A stretch of 46,802 nt of DNA from Schaalia odontolytica (lineage in GTDB: Bacteria; Actinomycetota; Actinomycetes; Actinomycetales; Actinomycetaceae), in assembly GCF_002847525.1 (NCBI RefSeq), contig NZ_PKKM01000014.1:1-46802 (forward strand). Reading direction: 5' to 3'. Under the pieces are notes generated by a model that worked only from the letters and a program-made list of their open reading frames with translations, ran no database searches and had not been told where the DNA came from. The number at the start of each line of letters is the position of its first letter. Positions within the stretch are counted from its first letter, which is position 1. Shown here piece after piece: positions 32,880 through 41,668 of the stretch. The position numbers and the translations under genes were made by a program.

Positions 32880-33023
32880 ATGACGCTTCCTCGCGCCCGC
32901 CTCGCAGCGGCCCTGACGATGACCGTCGCGGCCTCCGCGGCCTCGTTCGTTTCTGGTGTCCGGGGCCTCGTATGGCCCCCACAATTCCGCATGCAATTCC
33001 CATGTCAACCTTTTGAGATTTGA
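32880..33023 (+). pseudogene. Secreted-protein gene start truncated by repeat
   Basis: Forty-seven codons from ATG 32880, preceded by GAAAGG at Shine-Dalgarno distance. The N-terminus MTLPRARLAAALTMTVAASA is a typical Sec signal peptide (basic start, hydrophobic core, small residues). After about residue 34 the reading frame runs into the MITE-like element (from 32981) and ends in unrelated sequence at TGA 33021. The simplest reading is a secreted-protein gene cut by insertion or deletion at the repeat. The missing remainder is not seen downstream. Confidence 0.5.
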
Positions 33024-33097
33024 AATGGGAATGTTGGTATTTCAACGTTTTCTCGGTGCCTAAGAAAATTCAGGGAAGCCAAATTGCATGCGACATT
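32981..33097 (+). repeat. MITE-like ~116-bp element, copy 2
   Basis: 117 bases bounded by terminal inverted repeats ACAATTCCGCATGCAATTCC and AAATTGCATGCGACATT. The central hairpin is AATGTTGGTATTTCAACGTT followed by TTC. It aligns over its full length with 46417-46531 and with the reverse of 4442-4558. AT-rich in a GC-rich setting, no coding capacity. It interrupts the signal-peptide reading frame that begins at 32880. Confidence 0.85.
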
Positions 33098-33126
33098 GGA
33101 GGGAGGGAAGGAAGGAGGGAGGGGAG

Positions 33127-33639
33127 TCAGCGCTGCTCGTCGAGCTGGTGGAAGATCGCGGTGAGCAGGGGCGTGACCACCTCGAGGGTGTCGAGTGCGC
33201 CGCCTCGCGAGCCGGGCGAGGAGATGATGAGTGCGCCCGAAGAGTCGCGCGCGGTCACGCCGACGACCTCGCGGGACAGGCCCGACAGGGGGGTATTGGC
33301 GAGGCCGTGTGCGCGGATCTGCTCGGCGATGCCGGGAATCTCGACCTCGATGATCGAGCGGACGACCTCGGGCGCGTAGTTGCCCACGCCGAAACCCGAG
33401 CCGCCCAGGACCAGGATGAAGCGCACGCCGGCCTCGAGCGCGTCGCGAATCTCCGTCTCGAGGATGTCGGCGCTCTCGGGGATCGCCGCGACCGTCACGG
33501 GGCCCAGGCCGGCCTCGGCCAGCGCCGCCGTGCAGGCGGGGGTCGCCCGGTCCTCCTTCGTGCCGCGCTGGATGCGGTCGGAATAGGTGATGACGTGGGC
33601 GCTGATCTGGCTGAGGTCGTAGTCGACAGGCTTGGGCAT
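33127..33639 (-). CDS. Divergent MogA/MoaB-like protein
   Basis: 170 aa with the fold of molybdopterin-binding MogA/MoaB proteins: AHVITYSDRIQRGTKEDRA, ILVLGGSGFGVGNYAPEVVR, and ALIISSPGSRGGALDTLEVV. Compared with the canonical paralogue at 12500-12991, the TTGGTG-x3-RD motif reads LGGSGFGVGN, so Thr becomes Ser and the active-site Asp becomes Asn. The C-terminal PGSRGG is unchanged. It may bind pterin without adenylating it, or act in another step. ATG 33639 follows GGAGG. It diverges from modA across 343 bases that hold the modA promoter and an inverted repeat. Confidence 0.8.
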   Translation of the reverse strand: MPKPVDYDLSQISAHVITYSDRIQRGTKEDRATPACTAALAEAGLGPVTVAAIPESADILETEIRDALEAGVRFILVLGGSGFGVGNYAPEVVRSIIEVEIPGIAEQIRAHGLANTPLSGLSREVVGVTARDSSGALIISSPGSRGGALDTLEVVTPLLTAIFHQLDEQR

Positions 33640-33838
33640 GGTGTCCTCCGAGAATGATGCGTACGAATGTGATCCTAGTCCCTTCCTCGTGGTGAGGTGG
33701 GGCTTAGAGCTGAGCGTGGTCGCCAGGTGATTTTGTGCGTGCGTGGCCCGAGGGAAAAGTGGCGTCTGGGTATCCGTGCGCGCTGATGTACGGTTGCCGG
33801 GATTTGCGCGCGGCGGTATATCCCGATTTATGACGGGA

Positions 33839-33859
33839 GGAAGCAAGTTAAATTGCTTT
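33839..33859. promoter_or_regulatory. Inverted repeat upstream of modA
   Basis: GGAAGCAA-gttaaa-TTGCTTTCC, a near-perfect palindrome with a six-base AT-rich spacer, about 60 bases above the modA -35 box. It is a candidate operator for molybdate-dependent control; it does not match the E. coli ModE box in detail. Confidence 0.4.
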
Positions 33860-33917
33860 CCAGATTTCCCTGGCATTAAAAGCAAAAGTAACAATTTGGG
33901 TGCGCTCTTGCGAACCG

Positions 33918-33947
33918 TTGCAAGGTGATCGCGCCCCTTGTTAGATT
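33918..33947 (+). promoter_or_regulatory. Putative modA promoter
   Basis: TTGCAA (33918-33923) and TAGATT (33942-33947) with an 18-bp spacer, ~35 bases before the modA start codon. Confidence 0.55.
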
Positions 33948-33982
33948 TAACTCGTTCGATTCCCTCTCAAAAGGAGATATGA

Positions 33983-34783
33983 GTGCGTTCCCTCCGCATC
34001 CTCCCCGCCATCGGCACCGCCGCCCTGGCCCTCGCCGCCTGCACCTCCGGCTCCACCCCCGCCGCCGACTCCACGGCCTCGTCCGAGGCGACCCAGCCCG
34101 CCGCTGAGCAGACCGTCCTCAACGTCTACGCCGCCGCCTCCCTCACCGAGACCTTCGGCGAGCTCGAAGAGATCTTCGAGGAAGCCAACCCCGGCGTGGA
34201 CGTGCGCTTCAACTTCGCGGGATCCCAGGACCTCGTGACCCAGCTCGGTGAGGGCGCGGACGTCGACGTCCTGGCCACCGCCAACGAATCCACCATGAAG
34301 AAGGCCGCCGACGCCTCCCAGGTCGACGCGCAGACCATCTTCGTCACCAACACCCTCACGCTCATCACGACGCCCGGCAACCCGGCGGGCGTGACCGGCC
34401 TCGACTCCTCGCTCGACGGTGTCAAGCTGGTCGTCTGCGCGCCCGAGGTCCCCTGCGGAAAGCTCACCAAGACCCTCACCGAAAAGCTGGGTGTGACCCT
34501 GAACCCCGTCTCCGAGGAGCAGGCCGTCACCGACGTGCGCGGCAAGGTGTCCTCCGGCCAGGCCGACGCCGGCATCGTCTACAAGACCGATGCCCTCGCC
34601 GAGGGCGACGCCGTCGAGACCGTCGCCATCCAGGGCGCCGACGAGGCCGTCAACAAGTACCCGATCGCCCTCGTGAGCGCCTCGACCAAGAAGGATCTCG
34701 GCCAGAAGTGGATCGACCTGGTTCTGTCCGCTGAGGGCCAGAAAATCCTCGAAGACGCGGGCTTCACGCCCGCCGCGAAGTAA
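33983..34783 (+). CDS. modA: Molybdate-binding lipoprotein
   Basis: 266 aa. Captures molybdate (or tungstate) for the ABC importer. The signal peptide ends in the lipobox LAAC with Cys at residue 20, then a Ser/Thr/Ala-rich linker. The mature part begins TVLNVYAAASLTETFGELEE, the standard ModA opening with the oxyanion-binding Ser. FNFAGSQDLVTQLGEGADVDV, VVCAPEVPCGKLTKTL and SGQADAGIVYKTDA are the other ligand-site segments. GTG 33983 is chosen: AGGAG lies six bases upstream. It ends nine bases before modBC. Confidence 0.95.
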   Translation: MRSLRILPAIGTAALALAACTSGSTPAADSTASSEATQPAAEQTVLNVYAAASLTETFGELEEIFEEANPGVDVRFNFAGSQDLVTQLGEGADVDVLATANESTMKKAADASQVDAQTIFVTNTLTLITTPGNPAGVTGLDSSLDGVKLVVCAPEVPCGKLTKTLTEKLGVTLNPVSEEQAVTDVRGKVSSGQADAGIVYKTDALAEGDAVETVAIQGADEAVNKYPIALVSASTKKDLGQKWIDLVLSAEGQKILEDAGFTPAAK

Positions 34784-34792
34784 CATCGACGC

Positions 34793-36778
34793 GTGAAGTC
34801 ACGCAGGACGCCCGCCGTCAGCCCCCTGCCCCTTTGGGCGGGGGGCCTCGGCGCGCTCGCCCTGTGCTTCCTGGTCCTGCCCCTGGCCTTCATGCTGGGG
34901 CGCGTCAACTGGGCCACCCTCGGCGCGACCCTCGCGACGCCGGAGGCTCGCGACGCCCTCGGCCTGTCGCTGCGCACGTGTCTGATGGCCCTCGGCGTGG
35001 ACCTCCTCCTCGGAGTCCCTGCGGCCCTCGTGCTGTCCCGCTCGTGGCGGGGCGTGCGCGCAGCCCGCATCCTCGTCGCCCTGCCGCTCTCGCTGCCGCC
35101 CGTCGTCGCGGGCATCGCCCTACTTGCGGCCTTCGGCAGGCGCTCGACCCTCGGGGCGCTCCTCAGCGGGGCCGGCCTCGACATCGCCTTCACGACAACC
35201 GCCGTCGTCATCGCCCAGGTCTTCGTTTCCCTGCCCTTCCTCATCGTCACCCTCGAGTCCGCGCTGCGCGCCCGCGAGCAGGGGCTCGACGAGATGGCCT
35301 CCTCCCTGGGGGCCTCGCCCACGCGCGTGTTCTGGCAGATCACCCTGCCGACCGTCCTGCCCGGCCTCGGGCGCGGCGCCGCCCTCGCGCTGGCCCGATG
35401 CCTCGGCGAGTTCGGCGCGACCCTCACCTTCGCGGGATCCATGCAGGGCGTCACCCGCACGATGCCCCTCCAGATCTACCTGGCCCGCGAATCCGACGCG
35501 GACCTGGCCCTCGCGCTCGGCATCGTCCTCCTCGGCGTCGCGGCCGCCGTCGTCGCGCTCACGGAAACCCCGTGGGGACGCCTCGCCTCCCTCCTTCGAT
35601 CGACGAGGTCCGGGTTGGTTGCCGCTCCCGCTGACCCTTCCGCTCGCTCCCCCGAGGCCCCCGCCGCGCTCGCGGGAGAAGCGGGGGAGAGCGTGACCGT
35701 GCGCGTCGCCGGAACCGTGGCGGCGCGCGGATGGGACGTGGACGCGGAGCTCCGCCCCGGCCTCGTCACCGCCGTCGTCGGCCACAACGGCGCCGGAAAG
35801 TCGACGCTCGCCCAGGTGATCGCCGGGACCCTGCGCCTGGATAGCGGGACCGTCAGCATCGGCGAGCGAGTCGTCGATGATGCCGCCACGTTCGTGCCCG
35901 CGCGCCGCCGCGGTGTCGCCATGGTCTCCCAGGCGCCCCGCATCTTCACCCACATGAGCGTGGCTGCCAATGTCTCCTTCCCCCTGCGCGTGCGCGGGGT
36001 GGGGCGCGCCGAGGCCCGGGCCGCCGCCCTCGAACAGCTGCGCGCCGTGGGGATCGCCGACCTCGCGAGCAAGCGCGCCTCCGACCTGTCGGGCGGCCAG
36101 GCAGCCCGCGTCGCGATCGCACGCGCCCTCGTCTTCCGCCCCGAGGTCCTCATCCTCGACGAGCCCACGGCCGCCCTCGACGTCGAGGCCACCGCCCAGG
36201 TCTCCGCCGTTCTACGCGAGCGCCTGGCGGGTTCCGGCATTACGACCCTGCTGGTCTCACATGACATCGCCGAGGTCCTCTCCCTCGCCTCCCACATGAT
36301 CGTCATGGGGGAGGGGCGCATCGTCGAGGAGGGCGAACCCGCCCGCGTGCTCGCATCGCCCGCGTCGGTGTTCGCGGCCCGCCTGGCCGGGCTCAACATC
36401 GTGAGTGGGCCTCCTGTGGCGCGTCCCGGCATGGTCGGCGTGCGCGTCGGCGACGGGGCGCTGTGGGCGGCTTCCGACAGCGTTGCCCCTGGCGAGGAGT
36501 CAGCGCGCGTCGCCCTCACCTTCCCGCCCGAGGCCGTGGCCCTGTCCCGCGAGGAGGCCCACGCCTCGCCGCGCTCCGTCCTACCCGGCGTCGTCGCGGG
36601 CATCGATGTTGACGGCTCCCTCGTCAGCGTGCACGTCGCGCTCGCAGAGGGCGTATCGGTGACCGCCCGAGTCACTGCCGCCGCCTGGTCCGAGCTGGGC
36701 CTCGGCGTCGGCGAGGGCCTGTGGGTGAGCGTCAAGGCCACCCAGGTCCGCGCGATCCGCGTCGCGCCGACCTCCTGA
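34793..36778 (+). CDS. modBC: Fused molybdate permease-ATPase (ModB-ModC)
   Basis: 661 aa, permease and ATPase of the molybdate importer in one chain. Residues 1-265 are ModB: six hydrophobic helices and the coupling-loop motif EMASSLGASPTRVFWQITLP, then CLGEFGATLTFAG. A ~35-residue Ala/Pro-rich linker follows. Residues ~300-520 are the ATPase: GHNGAGKST (Walker A from residue 330), DLSGGQAARVAIARAL (signature) and VLILDEPTAALD (Walker B). Residues ~540-661 form a TOBE-like domain. One chain supplies both functions, so two copies per transporter are expected. GTG 34793 starts it. A near-miss of the dodecamer (GACGAGGTCCGGG) lies at the junction near 35608. Confidence 0.93.
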   Translation: MKSRRTPAVSPLPLWAGGLGALALCFLVLPLAFMLGRVNWATLGATLATPEARDALGLSLRTCLMALGVDLLLGVPAALVLSRSWRGVRAARILVALPLSLPPVVAGIALLAAFGRRSTLGALLSGAGLDIAFTTTAVVIAQVFVSLPFLIVTLESALRAREQGLDEMASSLGASPTRVFWQITLPTVLPGLGRGAALALARCLGEFGATLTFAGSMQGVTRTMPLQIYLARESDADLALALGIVLLGVAAAVVALTETPWGRLASLLRSTRSGLVAAPADPSARSPEAPAALAGEAGESVTVRVAGTVAARGWDVDAELRPGLVTAVVGHNGAGKSTLAQVIAGTLRLDSGTVSIGERVVDDAATFVPARRRGVAMVSQAPRIFTHMSVAANVSFPLRVRGVGRAEARAAALEQLRAVGIADLASKRASDLSGGQAARVAIARALVFRPEVLILDEPTAALDVEATAQVSAVLRERLAGSGITTLLVSHDIAEVLSLASHMIVMGEGRIVEEGEPARVLASPASVFAARLAGLNIVSGPPVARPGMVGVRVGDGALWAASDSVAPGEESARVALTFPPEAVALSREEAHASPRSVLPGVVAGIDVDGSLVSVHVALAEGVSVTARVTAAAWSELGLGVGEGLWVSVKATQVRAIRVAPTS

Positions 36779-36996
36779 TTGTTTCACTGTCTGACGGTGG
36801 CGCGAATTTTGTCACGCTTCATATGTTGTAATTCTTGCTTTTTGCATGAGCGGGGTCCGCACCCCCAAAATGGGGAACATAGCCTATTTTCGCGGTTATT
36901 CTGCGGTTTTAATCGCCGCGTACCAGCAGTCGGTGGACAGCTTTGACTCTGCGTGAAGGGTTTCCTAAGTTGTGATGAGAACCCAGGAGGTACCTC

Positions 36997-39900
36997 ATGA
37001 CAACACAGGGTCACCACGAGGCAACGCGCCCCTATCAGCTCGGCATCGACGTCGGCTCGACGACGGTGAAGGCCGTCGTTTTGGACGGGAATCGCCGCCT
37101 TTTCTCCGACTACCGCCGCCACAACGCCGATGTGCGCGCATCCCTGGGGGCCCTCCTCGCCGACGTCGAGCGCGCCCTGCCCGGCGCCCGCGTCCACGCG
37201 GCCATCACCGGATCCGGCGGCCTGACGACCGCTCGCGCCATGGGGATCCCCTTCGTCCAGGAGGTCATCGCGGGCACCGAGGCCACCCAGCGCCTCCACC
37301 CCGAAGTCGACGTCGTTATCGAGCTGGGCGGCGAGGACGCCAAGCTCACCTACCTGCACCCCACTCCCGAGCAGCGCATGAACGGCACGTGCGCGGGCGG
37401 CACCGGCGCGTTCATCGACCAGATGGCGACCCTCCTGCACACGGACGCCGCGGGCCTGGGAGAGATGGCGACCCGCCACACGCAGCTCTACCCGATCGCG
37501 TCGCGCTGTGGCGTCTTCGCCAAGTCCGACATCCAGCCCCTCATCAACCAGGGCGCCGCCCACGAGGACCTGGCCGCCTCCATCTTCAACGCCGTCGCCA
37601 CCCAGACCATCGCCGGCCTGGCGTGCGGGCGCCCGATCCGTGGAACCGTCATGTTCCTCGGCGGCCCCCTGCACTTCCTCCCCGCCCTGCGTGAGGCCTA
37701 CAAAGCCCTCCTGCCCAAGGCCGACTCCTTCGTCACCCCCGACGACGCCCAGCTGTACGTCGCGATCGGCGCGGCCCTCCTCGCCGAGAAGGAGGCCGCC
37801 AAGAAAGCGCGCCAGGCCGAGGAATCGGGTGCCACCTCCGTCGACTCCCGCGGTGACAAGCTCACCACCCTCATGGAGCGCCTAGCCGCCGCGCCCGTGC
37901 AGGTCGAGTCCCCGCGCATGGCCCCCCTCTTCGCGACCCCCGAGGACCGCGAAGAGTTCATGGCCCGACACAGCCTCGACGTCATCCCCAAGGCCAGCCT
38001 CGACGAGGCCGAGGGACGCTGCTGGCTCGGCATCGACGCGGGCTCCACGACGATCAAGGCCGTCGTCATCGACTCCCAGGACCGCATCGTCTTCACCCAC
38101 TACGCCTCCAACGAGGGCGACCCCGTGGCCGCGGCCGTCGACATCGTGCGTGCGGTGCGAGGCGCGTTGCCCGAGGGCTGCGAGATCGGCCGCTCGTGCG
38201 CGACCGGCTACGGCGAGGGCCTCGTCAAGTCCGCCCTCACCATGGACGAAGGCGAGATCGAGACGATGGCGCACTACCGCGCCGCCGAGTTCATCTGCCC
38301 CGGCGTCACCTCCGTCATCGACATCGGCGGCCAGGACATGAAGTACCTGCGCATCCGCGACCACGCGGTGGACTCCATCTCCGTCAACGAGGCCTGCTCC
38401 TCAGGCTGCGGCTCCTTCCTGCAGACCTTCGCGCAGACGATGGGCACCGACGTGCGCTCCTTCGCGCGCATGGCCATGGAATCCGAATCCCCCGTGGACC
38501 TGGGCACCCGCTGCACGGTGTTCATGAACTCCTCCGTCAAGCAGGCGCAGAAGGAAGGCGCCGATGTGCGCGACATCAGCGCCGGCCTGTCATACTCCGT
38601 CGTGCGCAACGCCCTCTACAAGGTCATCAAGCTCAAGGAGCCCTCGGACCTGGGTGAGCGCGTCGTCGTCCAGGGCGGCACCTTCCTCAACGACTCGGTG
38701 CTGCGCGCCTTCGAGCTGCTCACTGGCCGCGAGGTCGTGCGCCCCGACATCGCCGGCCTCATGGGTGCGTACGGCGCGGCCCTGACCGCGCGCATGCACG
38801 ACACGGGGGAGGGGACCTCGTCCCTGGCGACGATCGAGGCCCTCGAGGGCTTCAGCGTGGATACGATGCGCAAGACCTGCCGCCTGTGCCAAAACCACTG
38901 CCAGATGACGATCTCGACGTTCTCCAACGGCGAGCGCCACGTGTCGGGCAATCGCTGCGAGCGCGGCGCTTCCCTGGAGCGCGTGCCCAAGAAGTCGGAG
39001 CTGCCCAACCTCTACGACTGGAAGTACAAGCGGATCTTCGGATACCGCCGTCTCACCGAAAAGAAGGCGTTCCGCGGCGATATCGGCATCCCGCGCGTTC
39101 TCGGCATGTACGAGAACTACCCGTTCTGGTTCACGATGCTCACCGAGCTCGGTTTCCGCGTCATGATCTCGGGCCGCTCCAACCACGACCTCTTCGAGAC
39201 CGGCATGGAGTCCATCCCCTCGGAGAACGTGTGCTACCCGGCCAAGCTGGTCCACGGACATATCGAGTCCCTGCTGGACAAGGGCATCACGACGATCTTC
39301 TACCCCTGCGTCGACTTCGAGCAGAAGCTCACCGAGTCCGAAAACTCCTTCAACTGCCCCATCGTGGCGACCTACCCCGAGGTCATCCGCAACAACATGG
39401 AGCGCCTCTTGGAGCCGGGCACAAAGTTCATCAGCCCCTTCGTCAACTTCGGCAACCGCGAGTACCTGCCCGCCCACCTGTCCAAGACCTTCAAGCAGTA
39501 CGGCTACGACATCCCGGTCGAGGAGATGAAGGCCGCCCTCGACAAGGCCTGGGAGGAGGACGCCGCCGTCAAGGCCGAGATTCGCGCGAAGGGCGTCGAA
39601 ACCATCGAATGGATGCGTGAGCACGGCGTGCGCGGCATCGTGCTCGCGGGCCGCCCCTACCACCTCGACCCCGAGATCAACCACGGCATTCCCGAGGTCA
39701 TCGTGGGCCTGGGTATGGCCGTCCTCACCGAGGACTCCATCGTGGACGCGCGCCTCGAGCGCCCCCTGCGCGTCCTCGACCAGTGGTCCTACCACTCGCG
39801 CCTCTACGAGGCCGCCGCCCGCGTCGGCGACGAGCCCGACCTTGAGATGGTCCAGCTCAACTCCTTCGGCTGCGGCGTCGACGCGATCACCGCCGACCAG

Positions 39901-41571
39901 GTCCAGGAGATCCTCGAGGGCCGCGGCGACGTGCACACCGTGCTCAAGATCGACGAGGTCTCCAACCTGGGCGCCGCCAAGATCCGCCTGCGCTCCCTCG
40001 ACGCGGCGATCACCGAGCGCGCCTCCCTCGCCTCCGCGATCGACGAGGCCGGGGCCGGGGACGGCGACAACGGCGCGGATGGAGCGGAACTGGCCCCCGC
40101 CTCGTCCGTGGGCCTGGTGTCGGGCTCCGTCGACACCGCCACCCTGCGCGACCCCTCCGGCGACGCCGCCCGCGAGGAGGAGGCCGGGCACATCCAGCCC
40201 CGCGCCGTCTTCACCGAGGAGATGCGCGAGGCCGGATACGAGATCCTCGCCCCCCAGATGTCCCCGATCCACTTCCGCTTCCTCACCCCGCTGTTCGCGA
40301 GCGCGGGCCTGAAGGTGCGCGTCCTGGAGCACACGAGCCGCACCTCCATGGAGGTCGGCCTGAAATACGTCAACAACGACTCGTGCTACCCGGCGATCGT
40401 CGTCATCGGCCAGCTCCTCGACGAGTTCATCTCCGGGCGCGCCGACCCCGACCGTACCGCCGTCGGCATCACGCAGACGGGCGGCATGTGCCGCGCCAGC
40501 AACTACGCGGCCCTCCTACGTAAGGGCCTGCGCGACGCCGGATACCCGCAGGTGCCGGTTATCGCCCTGTCCGTCCAAGGTATCGAGGACAACCCCGGCT
40601 TCCACCTGGGCGTCGCCCACCTCCACAAGGCCATTCAGGCCTTCGTCATCGGCGACGCCATCCAGTCGATGCTGCTGCGCGTGCGCCCCTACGAGGCCAC
40701 CCCCGGCTCCGCGATGGACCTGTACCGCATGTGGGACGGCTACGTCCAGGAGTGGATCACCTCGGGACGCGTGGCCGCCCTCGGTGGGCGCGTTTCCTAC
40801 GGGAAGATCATCCGCGAGTGCGTGCGCGCCTTCGACGCCCTGCCCCTGCGCGACATTCCGCGCAAGCCGCGCGTCGGCCTGGTCGGCGAAATCCTCGTGA
40901 AGTTCCACCCCGATGCCAACAACCACGCCGTCGACGTCATCGAGGCCGAGGGCTGCGAGGCCGAACTGCCCGGCCTCATGCAGTTCTTCCACAACTCCGT
41001 GGCCACCGCCGCGTGGGACAAGGAGAACCTGGGTATCGAGGGCAAGCAGCGCTACATCATGCCGATCGTTTTGTGGGCGCTCAAGAAGTACGAGAAGCCC
41101 GTGCACCGCGCGTTTGCCGCGACGAACGGCAAGTTCGAGGCGCACCGGCCCATCGAAGAGATGATCGAGCGCTCCCAGGACATTGCGCGCCTGGGCAACC
41201 AGGCCGGCGAAGGCTGGTACCTGACCGCCGAAATGGTCGACATGATCGAACACGGCTGCCCGAACATCATCTGCGCCCAGCCCTTCGCGTGCCTGCCTAA
41301 CCACGTCGTCGGCAAGGGCATGTTCCGCGCGCTGCGCACCCGCTACCCCGAGGCCAACATTGTGGCCGTCGACTACGACCCGGGTGCCTCCGAGGTCAAC
41401 CAGCTCAACCGCATCAAGCTGATGCTGGCCACCGCCCTGCAGGACCCGCAGGCACGCGACGGCGACGTCCTGCAGCTCGTGGACGCCGAAGAACCCGCGT
41501 CATGCGGCGGGTCCGGTTCGGTCATGCTCGGCATGCCGACGATCCCGAGCAGGCGGGCGGCCTTCCGCTGA
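36997..41571 (+). CDS. Large acyl-CoA dehydratase activase (BadF/HgdC-type fusion)
   Basis: 1524 aa. Two BadF/BcrA/HgdC-type ATPase units: residues ~14-270 (GIDVGSTTVKAVVLD, MNGTCAGGTGAFIDQMA) and ~343-605 (GIDAGSTTIKAVVID, NEACSSGCGSFLQTFA). Each has a Cys-containing segment like those that ligate the shared [4Fe-4S] cluster in HgdC. A DUF2229 region with CRLCQNHC (~628) and PSENVCYPAKLVHGHI follows, then a poorly conserved linker (~1015-1075), then an HgdB/D-like part with NNDSCYPAIVVIGQLLDEF and ITQTGGMCRASNYAALLRK. Relatives couple ATP hydrolysis to low-potential electron transfer to 2-hydroxyacyl-CoA dehydratases. AGGAGG precedes ATG 36997. No separate dehydratase gene is in the window, so the electron acceptor is unknown. 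Oxygen-sensitive activity would suit anaerobic growth. Confidence 0.88.
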   Translation: MTTQGHHEATRPYQLGIDVGSTTVKAVVLDGNRRLFSDYRRHNADVRASLGALLADVERALPGARVHAAITGSGGLTTARAMGIPFVQEVIAGTEATQRLHPEVDVVIELGGEDAKLTYLHPTPEQRMNGTCAGGTGAFIDQMATLLHTDAAGLGEMATRHTQLYPIASRCGVFAKSDIQPLINQGAAHEDLAASIFNAVATQTIAGLACGRPIRGTVMFLGGPLHFLPALREAYKALLPKADSFVTPDDAQLYVAIGAALLAEKEAAKKARQAEESGATSVDSRGDKLTTLMERLAAAPVQVESPRMAPLFATPEDREEFMARHSLDVIPKASLDEAEGRCWLGIDAGSTTIKAVVIDSQDRIVFTHYASNEGDPVAAAVDIVRAVRGALPEGCEIGRSCATGYGEGLVKSALTMDEGEIETMAHYRAAEFICPGVTSVIDIGGQDMKYLRIRDHAVDSISVNEACSSGCGSFLQTFAQTMGTDVRSFARMAMESESPVDLGTRCTVFMNSSVKQAQKEGADVRDISAGLSYSVVRNALYKVIKLKEPSDLGERVVVQGGTFLNDSVLRAFELLTGREVVRPDIAGLMGAYGAALTARMHDTGEGTSSLATIEALEGFSVDTMRKTCRLCQNHCQMTISTFSNGERHVSGNRCERGASLERVPKKSELPNLYDWKYKRIFGYRRLTEKKAFRGDIGIPRVLGMYENYPFWFTMLTELGFRVMISGRSNHDLFETGMESIPSENVCYPAKLVHGHIESLLDKGITTIFYPCVDFEQKLTESENSFNCPIVATYPEVIRNNMERLLEPGTKFISPFVNFGNREYLPAHLSKTFKQYGYDIPVEEMKAALDKAWEEDAAVKAEIRAKGVETIEWMREHGVRGIVLAGRPYHLDPEINHGIPEVIVGLGMAVLTEDSIVDARLERPLRVLDQWSYHSRLYEAAARVGDEPDLEMVQLNSFGCGVDAITADQVQEILEGRGDVHTVLKIDEVSNLGAAKIRLRSLDAAITERASLASAIDEAGAGDGDNGADGAELAPASSVGLVSGSVDTATLRDPSGDAAREEEAGHIQPRAVFTEEMREAGYEILAPQMSPIHFRFLTPLFASAGLKVRVLEHTSRTSMEVGLKYVNNDSCYPAIVVIGQLLDEFISGRADPDRTAVGITQTGGMCRASNYAALLRKGLRDAGYPQVPVIALSVQGIEDNPGFHLGVAHLHKAIQAFVIGDAIQSMLLRVRPYEATPGSAMDLYRMWDGYVQEWITSGRVAALGGRVSYGKIIRECVRAFDALPLRDIPRKPRVGLVGEILVKFHPDANNHAVDVIEAEGCEAELPGLMQFFHNSVATAAWDKENLGIEGKQRYIMPIVLWALKKYEKPVHRAFAATNGKFEAHRPIEEMIERSQDIARLGNQAGEGWYLTAEMVDMIEHGCPNIICAQPFACLPNHVVGKGMFRALRTRYPEANIVAVDYDPGASEVNQLNRIKLMLATALQDPQARDGDVLQLVDAEEPASCGGSGSVMLGMPTIPSRRAAFR

Positions 41572-41591
41572 CTCAGCCGAGACGCTGAGAG

Positions 41592-41623
41592 GGGGACGGA
41601 GCTGGCAGGCTCCGTCCCCTTCG
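41592..41623 (+). terminator. Terminator of the activase gene
   Basis: GGGGACGGAGC and GCTCCGTCCCC, an 11-bp perfect stem with TGGCAG loop, followed by TTCG, about 20 bases after the stop. Confidence 0.8.
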
Positions 41624-41649
41624 CGTGCACACCTCCTCGTGCGCACTGT

Positions 41650-41661
41650 CCCCGGCCTCGT
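41650..41661 (-). repeat. Intergenic copy of ACGAGGCCGGGG dodecamer
   Basis: CCCCGGCCTCGT on the plus strand, in the short convergent gap between the activase and the LacZ-like gene, eight bases before the latter's stop at 41669. Confidence 0.8.
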
Positions 41662-41668
41662 CCGATGT

